Shown here: positions 7,771 to 15,414 of the stretch, one piece after another
Numbering within the stretch: the stretch's first letter is position 1
Layout: the number at the start of each line of letters is the position of its first letter
Assembly (NCBI GenBank): GCA_964585635.1
Contig: CAZPEV010000026.1
Span: forward strand, 1 to 25,731
Source: CAZPEV01 sp964585635
GTDB lineage: Bacteria > Zixibacteria > MSB-5A5 > GN15 > JAAZOE01
Reading direction: 5' to 3'
Length of the DNA: 25,731 nucleotides
Made by a program: the position numbers and the translations under genes
Notes under the pieces: generated by a model
What the model was told of the DNA's origin: nothing
Seen by the model: only the letters and a program-made list of their open reading frames with translations
The model's database searches: none

Positions 7771-9072
7771 TCATCTTAAAGAATTCTCCGCGGGTCTGGC
7801 AGCAGGGGGAAGAAATTCCGGATCATGTAAATCACTCATTACCCGCAAGTACCACTCCCTGTGCTTCTTGTCGAAATGACAAAACAGGCGCTCGGCCGCC
7901 TTACTTATGTCAAGTTCTGGATACCTTTCAAGGATCCTCAATAAATGACGTCTGGCTGCAGTCTCTGATCCTGCGCTGCTATCGGCCCGGAATGCGTTCC
8001 AGTATTGGGCGCTATCCGACGGACCCAGGCCCGCCGATACCTGCATCAACAGGTCTTCCGGGTACCAGTTGCTGCCGTCGGCATCCACGCGCTTCACGCG
8101 GTGGGACGCGTCAATGTCTGTGATTCTTGCGCCTTTTCCCGATTCTCCGTCGAACAAAATCCCCGCACCCAGAGTGATTTCATTGGCAGGGTATCGAAAT
8201 CCAGCTCGCAAGGCGAAGGCCAGCCGACCGCCACTCATTCGCTGTTGAAATTCACATCCCCCGCTATATTCGCTTTTATCATCCAGACTCACCCACGGAA
8301 ATTTTGGGCCATTTTGAGGAAGCACTTCAGTCAGCAATAGAAAACTCCGATTTTGGAAACGCCATTGGTAGCTGACGCCCATCCTGATTTGAGGAGGCAG
8401 GCATTCCTTGTATTGCTCCGTTTTCAGAGTCGGTCGCAGCAAATTCTGAATTACCAGCCCAGCCCGGCCCAAATTTATGTGCCCGGGACGCGGGGGTTTT
8501 TTCCCTGCTCGAATATGCATCCAGCGCAATAGTATTCCGCCGTCGGCACCCATTCCACTGGTTCCAGTATACGAGGAAAACCCCTGCTGTACCCATTTTA
8601 ACGTTCCCCCGACGCTGACCATCCCCCATGCGCGACAAATAGGCTCCCACGCGAGTGTTCCATAGATGGCGTTCTCATCAAGTGTGAATGTACCCTGGTC
8701 ATTATCTAACTCATCTATTTTCAAGAAATCACCCATATGATGGTTAATCCAGGCTCCCCCCCATCTCAAATCCAAGCCTGTCGGGCCGGTCAGTGCAAAA
8801 TAGGCAAATCTGCTGGCATCCATATAATCGCCATACATTGCCGTTGCCTTCCAGCCCGTCATTGACATCAGCCCGGCGGGATTATAGTAAATGCTATTAA
8901 TATCATCAGCCAACCCGACAAACGCCCCACCCATACTCAATGGTCGCACGCCCGCGCCATACCGCAGAAATTCTCCCGGCTGCCCGCCGTGCGGTTGGTC
9001 AGCAATCGCATGTACCCATAACAACCACAGCAGCCCAGTCACCAGCCAAAATGCCTTTGCGCTATTAATCAT
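7771..9072 (-). CDS. PorV/PorQ-type outer-membrane beta-barrel protein
   Basis: The protein has 433 residues. The start at 9072 has GGAG 4 nt upstream. After a signal peptide (AFWLVTGLLWLLWVHAIA) comes the PorV/PorQ hallmark: PGEFLRYGAGVRPLSMGGAF, then ADDINSIYYNPAGL. The rest consists of alternating strand-like segments typical of a FadL-fold barrel, ending with a short helical tail (residues ~365-433) containing GSETAARRHLLRILERYPEL. In Bacteroidetes, PorV shuttles type IX cargo at the outer membrane; here that role is inferred. It lies 12 nt after a gene for an NPFNP-tailed protein, and the pair is a diverged duplicate of the genes at 18852-19880 and 16804-18840. Compared with that paralogue it lacks the long C-terminal TPR domain. 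Confidence 0.85.
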   Translation of the reverse strand: MINSAKAFWLVTGLLWLLWVHAIADQPHGGQPGEFLRYGAGVRPLSMGGAFVGLADDINSIYYNPAGLMSMTGWKATAMYGDYMDASRFAYFALTGPTGLDLRWGGAWINHHMGDFLKIDELDNDQGTFTLDENAIYGTLAWEPICRAWGMVSVGGTLKWVQQGFSSYTGTSGMGADGGILLRWMHIRAGKKPPRPGHINLGRAGLVIQNLLRPTLKTEQYKECLPPQIRMGVSYQWRFQNRSFLLLTEVLPQNGPKFPWVSLDDKSEYSGGCEFQQRMSGGRLAFALRAGFRYPANEITLGAGILFDGESGKGARITDIDASHRVKRVDADGSNWYPEDLLMQVSAGLGPSDSAQYWNAFRADSSAGSETAARRHLLRILERYPELDISKAAERLFCHFDKKHREWYLRVMSDLHDPEFLPPAARPAENSLR

Positions 9073-9084
9073 CCCACTCCAGTC

Positions 9085-10179
9085 TTATTTCCGCACCGCT
9101 ATTCGAACGATATCAGGCTTCCCATCGCCATATTTTATGGCGCAAATAAATCCTCCAATCCCCACGATCGGATCCAATCCCTTTCTGCCATCCCACTGGA
9201 GCAAAGCATTATCCGACCCCCTATTTTCCCCCGCATGACATACCACTTCCCAATCTTTCACCAAGTTGCCGAAGGCGTCATATATCCTGATCGAAACGGT
9301 CCTTTCGGACAAAAGGCTAAAGACCAGATTGGTCTTTTCACCCTTGGCCGGATTGAACGGATTGGGATAACAATGAGCGGAAATTTTGATCGGAACCGGG
9401 GGAATGATACGCACCGTGCTATCCAGCGTATTGCTTCTGTTACCGGCAGCATCAACCAAACAAACGAATATATTCGCCCATTCACCGTTAGTCACTGGGC
9501 TATAATCTCTGCGCCCTTGGCAATCAGGTATCGAAGATATCGCCAGATTGTCTTCATCAGGTTCCCAGACCAGAAGCGAGGCACATCCTGCCAAACCTGA
9601 ATCATATCCATAATACGCCACCCTGATCAGCGCCGAATCCTCTTTGCTAACATCACTTAGGCGAATACTGTCAAGCAGTGGAGGTATTGTGTCTACAATC
9701 GTGAACACTGAATCCGACGGTCTGCCGTACCGATAATCTTTGGTCACGCAGCGGACACGGAACCATACCGGGATCTGCGGGCATACACATATGGAATCAT
9801 GGTACTGCTGCCTGCACACATAGATGGAATCATGGTACTGCTCGGAATCGACCAGATCGCAGGCAAAGATCGTGGGGCGGAAAATATCGTGATACGACGC
9901 CTCAACATAGTAGCGAAAGACCCGCGACTTATCCTTTTCGCACTGCCATCTCAGTATGATCCACTTGGCGTTTGAATATTGGGGAAGTGGATCCAGAATA
10001 GGGATCGGGAGGGTGGTGTCAATATCCCTTGCCTCAATTGTCTCACAGTCAAACTGGTTCGACGATGACCCCTGCATTGCATCCGGACCGGCCATTAGCG
10101 GCGGGTCGGATAACAGCATATCGCTGGCGGCCAACACTAGCACTATCGAATAGGTCGCAAGATTGCGAACAAATCCCAT
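9085..10179 (-). CDS. Secreted protein with FlgD-like/NPFNP C-terminal domain
   Basis: The protein has 364 residues. A hydrophobic N-terminus (YSIVLVLAASDMLL) suggests export. The body contains FN3/Ig-like segments with RVFRYYVEASY and DTIPPLLDSIRL. The C-terminal ~95 residues are a FlgD-Ig-like domain of the type IX sorting-domain class: CYPNPFNP, then VSIRIYDAFGNLVKDW, then LLQWDGRKGLDPIVGIGGFI. It is a paralogue of the 342-residue product of 18852-19880 (shared FRYY[VI]EAS, DxxPP and YPNPFNP framework), but carries an 11-residue tandem duplication (YHDSI occurs twice). It is first in its unit, downstream of a strong promoter and long leader, and 12 nt before the PorV-like gene. It is probably exported and attached to, or partnered with, that barrel. 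Confidence 0.8.
   Translation of the reverse strand: MGFVRNLATYSIVLVLAASDMLLSDPPLMAGPDAMQGSSSNQFDCETIEARDIDTTLPIPILDPLPQYSNAKWIILRWQCEKDKSRVFRYYVEASYHDIFRPTIFACDLVDSEQYHDSIYVCRQQYHDSICVCPQIPVWFRVRCVTKDYRYGRPSDSVFTIVDTIPPLLDSIRLSDVSKEDSALIRVAYYGYDSGLAGCASLLVWEPDEDNLAISSIPDCQGRRDYSPVTNGEWANIFVCLVDAAGNRSNTLDSTVRIIPPVPIKISAHCYPNPFNPAKGEKTNLVFSLLSERTVSIRIYDAFGNLVKDWEVVCHAGENRGSDNALLQWDGRKGLDPIVGIGGFICAIKYGDGKPDIVRIAVRK
9781..9846 (-). repeat. 33-bp tandem duplication within the FlgD-like gene
   Basis: The 19-bp string ATGGAATCATGGTACTGCT (+ strand) occurs at 9791-9809 and again at 9824-9842, a period of 33 bp, with partly matching flanks. It duplicates 11 residues (QYHDSIYVCRQ-like, then QYHDSICVCPQ-like). 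The corresponding stretch between the two flanking cysteines is 38 residues here and 27 in the paralogue at 18852-19880, exactly 11 fewer. Confidence 0.85.
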
Positions 10180-10384
10180 CCTTCCCCCAACTCCTGAATT
10201 ACTTCTGATCGGTCACCCAATGTCGGTCCGGAAACCCGTCAACCGCGACCGGCCGCGTCGATGACACCAGCCACCAAAATCCGTACCGCTTAGGATGGCC
10301 TCTCCTTCCGAAACAAAATGCCTTGCGCTCCCGATGCCGTGCCCAAAGATGTCTTCCGTGGCGCCGCCGTGCAGGTACCCTGCT
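10180..10384 (-). other. Long 5' leader of the FlgD-like/PorV-like unit
   Basis: About 205 nt separate the predicted transcription start from the ATG at 10179. The leader has an imperfect 8-bp stem (10224-10231 with 10243-10251, one bulge) around an 11-nt loop. AGGAG and GGGGGAAGG lie just before the start codon. One frame stays open for tens of codons, reading KRYGFWWLVSSTRPV and ending HWVTDQK at a TAA (10199-10201), but it has no ATG. No known riboswitch consensus was recognised. The rest of the intergenic stretch (10419-10528, upstream of the promoter) shows nothing supportable. Confidence 0.4.
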
Positions 10385-10390
10385 TTTATT

Positions 10391-10418
10391 ATTATACTAT
10401 TAATCGTTCTAAAGTCAA
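10391..10418 (-). promoter_or_regulatory. Strong sigma-70-type promoter
   Basis: On the - strand, -35 TTGACT (10413-10418, 5 of 6), a 16-nt spacer and a perfect -10 TATAAT (10391-10396) predict a start near 10384. This separates the FlgD-like/PorV-like unit from the large upstream operon. No terminator was seen between 10529 and this promoter, so read-through is also possible. Confidence 0.7.
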
Positions 10419-10528
10419 TGCCTTTCTTGCTCCACCTTCTCTCTCCCGGCCGTCGTTGACCACCTGCGACTCATCCGCTCCCAATGGGGAACCGCTCCCG
10501 CGCTGTTACCTTTCTTTCGCCTACCCGA

Positions 10529-13500
10529 CTACTGACATTTTGGGGCAAAGACCTGCACCTTTCCGGAGACGCGATCTACAACCGCAATCTTTGCTTCCTC
10601 ACCATATCCGGTCACCGCGAATGATAAGACGGAACCGTGGACGGAACCCAGGGCCGATTGTAGGAGCACCAGCGGGATCGGTGTATCAAGGTATCTTCCG
10701 CGAGAATCGAATCGGTGAATACCGTATCGATCCAATACCAAGATGTAGGTCTCCCGTTGACCAGCATCTTCCTCAAGTGCAATACGTGTCGGCAAAGTCA
10801 GAAATCTCGAACTCAACGCATCCGCGTTGCTGGAATCGCTTTGACGGGGGAAAGTGAAAAGGGTATCTCCGGTACCTTCATCATTCCCAGAATTATTGAA
10901 CGCGACTATCCGGTTGTTTCCCCAATCGGCTATGTAAATAATGCCCTGCCGGTCCACAGCGATTCCCTCCGGGCAGTCCAGTGACACGTTGCTACCAAGT
11001 CGCAGAGGCTTCTCTTTGAAGCCGTCGTCCTTAGGATAAGCCACCACAAGGGCATTGTTCGAATCACGGTCCACGGCCAGGAATCGCCTTCCCACAGGGT
11101 CGAAAGCAATATCTCGCAGGCCGGTCCGCTTGCTCTCGTTCAACACCGATAGGTTCTTCAACATCTTCGCCACAATGCCGTATTCCACGCCATGGGGACG
11201 AGTAACCTCAATCGCGTCCAGAGCGGCGGACAGTGAATCATCGCATATGTCATAGCTTGAGATTTTCCATGACAATACTATGGTATCATCGAAAGATTCA
11301 TATTCGCGCCGCGGAATAGTCAGCCTCGCCGTGTAGTACTTGGGATGGGTTACCTTTATCTCTGCCGTACCGCCACAAGTGATATTCAGCTTAAAATACA
11401 CCCCATCCTCACGCGGCCGCAGGGTATCATGCAGATCGCAGGCGGCACTGGATATACTGCAACAAACAGAATCCTTGATCGGTCTGCCCGACGCCTCCCT
11501 GATGTGCAAGATCAGATCCCAAGCTGTATTGCCTGCGATCACGTCCGGTATGCCGGCAGACTTATCCGAAAAACTGGACGATTCAATGACCGAGCTGACC
11601 AGCCGATGATTGGTGGGATAGAGCGTCCGCTTGGCAAAGCCGAATTTCCGTAGCAGGTTAAGCCCGTCATTAGCAACCAGGCGAACCGCTTTCATCTCAG
11701 TGATTTTTTCGCAGAAGAAATCATCACCTTTGATAAGGGTGTCCGGGCAAACCACGCTTTCTATGTCCAGTGTATCAAATGAAGGAGAAGGCGCTTTGTC
11801 AGGTCGGCCGAATTGGATCGATTCCGTTCCGATTTTTCCCCGGAAAAAACCATATTCTGTACTGTCCTCATTTGTCTTCCATCGAAATATTCGGAAACAC
11901 GAGTCTGCCTCCCACTCCTGAATAGCGAATTGATGGATATTAGGCGGATTTCCTGTCCTCCCAGCCTCAATGACTATGGATGCCCACCGGTTGCAGGAAT
12001 CCTGCGCAGCCGGCGACCTTCCATCATCGCATAACCTGGCTTTGTATTTTTCATATGAAGCGCTTAGAATTTGGCCGAGATGGTATAATGCCCGTACACT
12101 ATGCCTCCTTTTCACAAGATCCCTGAATAGCGTGTCCGCCTTCGACAATTGCCCCGTATAATATCTGCACATCGCCTGCAAATACTTGGCTTCATCTGAG
12201 AATCGAGACTTGGCCAAAATGACCTCGTCCAACATTCCGGCCGCCGTGTCGTAACATTTTTGGTTGGATTCGCTTGCCGCCCGTAGCGCCTCAATTATGG
12301 CATCATAAAATATGGCCTCGGATCGCAAATCATTGTTATGCGAACCGCGGGTGGTCTTCAGAAATTCCTGCGCTATGATCAAATAGGATTTTCTTAGCGG
12401 CCCCCTCGTGGCATCATTGGGAGTGTTGGCGGCCCTCTTTATCAGATACTTTCCGGTCGACAGGGCAACGCTATCGGCTCGATTACCGACACCACTGAGG
12501 AGTTCATTGATGCGGGCATCAGTGTTGGCTGCGGCCGATTTGCAGATTTCAGTCAGCTTCGCCTTCCAAACCGCATCGGACAGCAGTATTTTGACTCTCC
12601 GTTCCAGACGCCCGTCCTTTTCCGCCGATTCGGCAAGCCCGATGAATTTGGCAAAATAGGCGGAGATCGCGGCGTCGTCGATCTCTCCCAACATCAGTTG
12701 GCCCAGCCCCCGCCAATAGTAAGCTTCCGCAATCTTCTTGTCTACTGCGATCTGATATTGACTATCCGCCTTACGCAGCAGATCCTTAGCGGCGGCATCC
12801 TCACCATTGGTCATCAGAGCCAGACCCACTGCCTGATACCAATTCCCCATGATCAGGGCCTGGTCCCGGTCGTCAAGCAGACCGGCATCGATGGTGGTAC
12901 CATTCGTTGGTTTTCCGCAAGCCGCCAGCCTCACCTGGTGAATGACCTTCAGCTCATTGACCAGAGGCTCGTAGGTCGGGTCAACGTCCTTCATTACATA
13001 TGACGCGTTATCAAAACGGGCCTTGGCGTCGGCGTCCTGATCGGCCAACTCCCAAAGCACTCCCTTTTCAAACTCAATATCCTGCTTCCTGATGGCTGCC
13101 GCCCCTTTGAATGGCAACAACCCTGCCAGACCACCGCCGTCTGCCAGGCAGTCTTCGAAATGGTCGTCTGCATCATCCAGCTTCTTGATCAGTTTCTCGG
13201 CCGTCTCCGCGGATAAGCTATAATCGCTTATGGCCGTCCACTTTCCGGTCTCAACTTCCCGAAGACGCGCTTCCCCGGCCATATAACAGGCATAGGCGCG
13301 GAGTCGTGCCACCGCCGTGTCCCCCGCGGCCAACGCCTTCGTTGCTGTAAACAACGAATCAAACAGACGATAAGACTCCGCGAATCTCTCGGCCTCCCCG
13401 GTCCGCTCACCAAGCCGAAAGTAAACCCACGCTTCACCATATTTGGCATTACAACACAGTCGTGCATACTGCTCCAATGACTTGGATCCGCATACCGCCC

Positions 13501-13678
13501 GAAATCTATCCAGCGACTGGCCTAAAGCCGGAGCCGAACAGGTCGGGAAGGCGCTCTCATATGCTTTTTGCGCGTCGGATAGGATTGTTTGCGGTGAAAC
13601 GCCGGCATCCGAAGTCTGCCCGGCCAAGTCACCGAATAAAAGGGCACCGAACAGAGCCGACATCAATATCTTAAACAT
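10529..13678 (-). CDS. Secreted TPR protein with carboxypeptidase-regulatory-like domain and NHL propeller
   Basis: The protein has 1049 residues. The ATG at 13678 is preferred over an in-frame GTG at 13705 because it gives a clean signal peptide (MFKILMSALFGALLFGDLAG) and has AGAAGAGA upstream. The first ~600 residues are helical TPR-like repeats (AYYWRGLGQLMLGEIDDAAI; EAKYLQAMCRYYTGQLSKAD; VRALYHLGQILSASYEKYKA). A beta-rich segment (about 765-860) with GRPIKDSVCCS and AEIKVTHPKYYTARL resembles a carboxypeptidase-regulatory/PEGA-like fold. The C-terminal ~190 residues are NHL-type propeller blades (LRDIAFDPVGRRFLAVDRDS; PEGIAVDRQGIIYIADWGNN). The gene is last in the ExbB/ExbD operon, 23 nt after the TonB-like lipoprotein. 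NHL and TPR modules bind proteins or glycans, so a large periplasmic or outer-membrane scaffold of the motor is likely. No catalytic motif was seen. Confidence 0.85.
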   Translation of the reverse strand: MFKILMSALFGALLFGDLAGQTSDAGVSPQTILSDAQKAYESAFPTCSAPALGQSLDRFRAVCGSKSLEQYARLCCNAKYGEAWVYFRLGERTGEAERFAESYRLFDSLFTATKALAAGDTAVARLRAYACYMAGEARLREVETGKWTAISDYSLSAETAEKLIKKLDDADDHFEDCLADGGGLAGLLPFKGAAAIRKQDIEFEKGVLWELADQDADAKARFDNASYVMKDVDPTYEPLVNELKVIHQVRLAACGKPTNGTTIDAGLLDDRDQALIMGNWYQAVGLALMTNGEDAAAKDLLRKADSQYQIAVDKKIAEAYYWRGLGQLMLGEIDDAAISAYFAKFIGLAESAEKDGRLERRVKILLSDAVWKAKLTEICKSAAANTDARINELLSGVGNRADSVALSTGKYLIKRAANTPNDATRGPLRKSYLIIAQEFLKTTRGSHNNDLRSEAIFYDAIIEALRAASESNQKCYDTAAGMLDEVILAKSRFSDEAKYLQAMCRYYTGQLSKADTLFRDLVKRRHSVRALYHLGQILSASYEKYKARLCDDGRSPAAQDSCNRWASIVIEAGRTGNPPNIHQFAIQEWEADSCFRIFRWKTNEDSTEYGFFRGKIGTESIQFGRPDKAPSPSFDTLDIESVVCPDTLIKGDDFFCEKITEMKAVRLVANDGLNLLRKFGFAKRTLYPTNHRLVSSVIESSSFSDKSAGIPDVIAGNTAWDLILHIREASGRPIKDSVCCSISSAACDLHDTLRPREDGVYFKLNITCGGTAEIKVTHPKYYTARLTIPRREYESFDDTIVLSWKISSYDICDDSLSAALDAIEVTRPHGVEYGIVAKMLKNLSVLNESKRTGLRDIAFDPVGRRFLAVDRDSNNALVVAYPKDDGFKEKPLRLGSNVSLDCPEGIAVDRQGIIYIADWGNNRIVAFNNSGNDEGTGDTLFTFPRQSDSSNADALSSRFLTLPTRIALEEDAGQRETYILVLDRYGIHRFDSRGRYLDTPIPLVLLQSALGSVHGSVLSFAVTGYGEEAKIAVVDRVSGKVQVFAPKCQ

Positions 13679-13701
13679 ACAACGCCTATCTCTTCTAGGG
13701 G

Positions 13702-14283
13702 TCACTGGATCGGCCTCCGGCTCGCCGTTACTTTAACCCCGTACGCCTTTGCATCGGGGATGTCACAGAGGGGCTGAGTTCCCAGCTTAATCGTATCAGG
13801 ATACAACTCGCTGCAGTCAACATGGACGGATCTCTTGCCTATATCGATCTGGAATTTTATGCGCCCTGACATGTAGGGAGTATATTCCCAACTGGATAAC
13901 GCACTCTTCACCGTTCTTTCGATGTCGGCCATTCTGCCTCCCAGACCGTACAGATAGGGCTCCATAAGCTTCACTTTGGCCTCCCCCTGACTCACCGGCA
14001 CGTCAGCGATGATCGTAAAGCGCGGCTTGTTGAACTGGCCGCACAACGAATCCAGCGTTCTCCACCTTAGCTTCTCCCGCACACTCGGATACAACTTGAA
14101 CTCAAGAACTGCCTTCGGGGGTCTTTCCAGCCTCACTCCCAGCCAACCGGCTTTCGGGACCTCATCCAACGAATCTGGCGGCCTGCAGTTTACCTCGGTA
14201 ATGACACCATTCTTATCACCGCATCCCGGGCCGGATAGCAGCATCACGAGTGCCGCTGCTCCCAGTGTGAGAAATAATTTCAT
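13702..14283 (-). CDS. Probable lipoprotein with TonB-like C-terminal domain
   Basis: The protein has 193 residues. The start at 14283 has GGGAG 6 nt upstream. The N-terminus MKLFLTLGAAALVMLLSGPGC looks like a lipoprotein signal with Cys at 21, although GPGC departs from the canonical lipobox at -3. The C-terminal half contains IERTVKSALSSWEYTPYMSG followed by KFQIDI, which matches the pattern of TonB C-terminal domains (helix, W-x-[YF]-x-P, G, paired strands). It lies between the second ExbD gene and the TPR/NHL gene, exactly where a TonB-like partner of ExbBD would be expected. A normal TonB has an inner-membrane helix and a proline-rich spacer; neither is present. The TonB assignment rests on a short motif plus context. 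Confidence 0.6.
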   Translation of the reverse strand: MKLFLTLGAAALVMLLSGPGCGDKNGVITEVNCRPPDSLDEVPKAGWLGVRLERPPKAVLEFKLYPSVREKLRWRTLDSLCGQFNKPRFTIIADVPVSQGEAKVKLMEPYLYGLGGRMADIERTVKSALSSWEYTPYMSGRIKFQIDIGKRSVHVDCSELYPDTIKLGTQPLCDIPDAKAYGVKVTASRRPIQ

Positions 14284-14303
14284 TCACATCTCCCGCGTCT
14301 GTG

Positions 14304-14900
14304 CTAGAACGAGCCGAATTGAATTTCCAGAGCATTTGGGGTAGACACATATTTCAACCGCTCGCCCGTTCGGTACCCGATAACCGATAGCTGAAGTTTA
14401 CTGTTGAATTTGGCATCCTCGGCCCGGGTAGTGCTGAGCAGTTCGATAATCTGGCGGGCCCCCTTATAGTCAAGGGAGTCCGGATATCGAACCAGCACAT
14501 GGCAATACAGGGAATTGTCCTTGGCCTGAGCCTTCTTGAAATCCGTTATGATTCCCTGCAGATGACCCATATTATAGGTATGGTTCTGCTCGAATTGGCC
14601 GGGGCTGGCGGAATGGGAATAGTCGTCGATCGCAGCCAGGTCCAGCCATAGGTAACGGTTGGAGGCCAAAACCTGCAGAAGGGCATTGATCTTACCGATC
14701 TTATCCGGCTCCGGAATCGTGACTTTGCTTATGAGTGACGCACTCTCAGGTTTGGGATTGGTGACCGGCTTGGCGTCGACGCCGCTGCCCGGCATGCCGG
14801 TTTTGACACACAGGTAAAACATCAGCAGGATAAAAAACATATCGGTCAACGAATACAGAATAATCTGTCTCTTCACGGCAAATCGAGACTTAATTGCCAT
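14304..14900 (-). CDS. ExbD/TolR-family protein (second copy)
   Basis: The protein has 198 residues. The start at 14900 has AAAGGA 8 nt upstream and lies 11 nt after the stop of the first ExbD gene. The N-terminus is a short basic cytoplasmic stretch (MAIKSRFAVKRQ), then a single membrane helix (IILYSLTDMFFILLMFYLCV) with the Asp at residue 20 expected for the proton path of ExbD/TolR. A periplasmic domain of about 160 residues ends with an ExbD-like fold (YCHVLVRYPDSLDYKGARQI, then KFNSKLQLSVIGYRTGERL). ExbD forms the rod of the proton-driven ExbBD motor in the inner membrane. This copy has a longer periplasmic domain than the neighbouring 161-residue copy, which suggests two non-equivalent rod subunits. 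Confidence 0.85.
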   Translation of the reverse strand: MAIKSRFAVKRQIILYSLTDMFFILLMFYLCVKTGMPGSGVDAKPVTNPKPESASLISKVTIPEPDKIGKINALLQVLASNRYLWLDLAAIDDYSHSASPGQFEQNHTYNMGHLQGIITDFKKAQAKDNSLYCHVLVRYPDSLDYKGARQIIELLSTTRAEDAKFNSKLQLSVIGYRTGERLKYVSTPNALEIQFGSF

Positions 14901-14911
14901 GTTTATTCCTT

Positions 14912-15397
14912 TCACTTCGAGGTGATAAGTCCCAAAGCCTCTTCTCCGTTCCGACCACATTGCCGGATGATGAAATCGATGATCCTAAACGGGGTGTCCG
15001 GGTCAGCTTCAACATGGATGCCGTTCGCCTGATCGCCATTTCCCGACCTCTGCCTGAATTCGACGATAGACTTGGTTATAAGACCGCTGGCCTTCATAGC
15101 CGAGAAAGCCGTCGAATCTGCGGCATAAAAGTCGTGGTCTATTCGATATACCTCCGAACTGCTCTGACTACCCCTGCCGTTCGATACCACAACCGGCTGC
15201 TCCCTCACGTTCTCACCGATATCCTTCATCTTCCCGAGAGTGATACGCAATGCCGACTTCTCCCCTTCGGCCGGCACGCCGGGAATGACAAACTCATAGT
15301 AACTCTGCACCAGGGCAAAGATCAGCATGAGCAAAATGACGTCGGTGAGGCTAACCATCTCCAGTTGCCGAAGCGCGGCGCGCTTTTGTCGTGCCAT
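14912..15397 (-). CDS. ExbD/TolR-family biopolymer transport protein (first copy)
   Basis: The protein has 161 residues, close to the usual family length of about 140. The start at 15397 has GGGAGAG 7 to 9 nt upstream. The N-terminus MARQKRAALRQLEMVSLTD leads into one membrane helix (VSLTDVILLMLIFALVQSYY) with the conserved Asp at residue 19. The periplasmic part ends with FRQRSGNGDQANGIHVEADP and TPFRIIDFIIRQCGRNG, the ExbD-like pattern in which a strand is followed by 'v..vid...+.G'. It follows the ExbB-like gene by 17 nt. It should sit as a dimer, or as a heterodimer with the second copy, inside an ExbB pentamer and couple proton flow to work on the outer membrane. Confidence 0.9.
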   Translation of the reverse strand: MARQKRAALRQLEMVSLTDVILLMLIFALVQSYYEFVIPGVPAEGEKSALRITLGKMKDIGENVREQPVVVSNGRGSQSSSEVYRIDHDFYAADSTAFSAMKASGLITKSIVEFRQRSGNGDQANGIHVEADPDTPFRIIDFIIRQCGRNGEEALGLITSK

Positions 15398-15414
15398 GGC
15401 GTAACTCTCCCTGC

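Noticed and set aside
10180..10384. Cyclic-di-GMP or other known riboswitch in the leader
   Set aside because: The conserved core of the classes I know (for example GGGCAAA followed by GGACGCAAAGCC) is absent.
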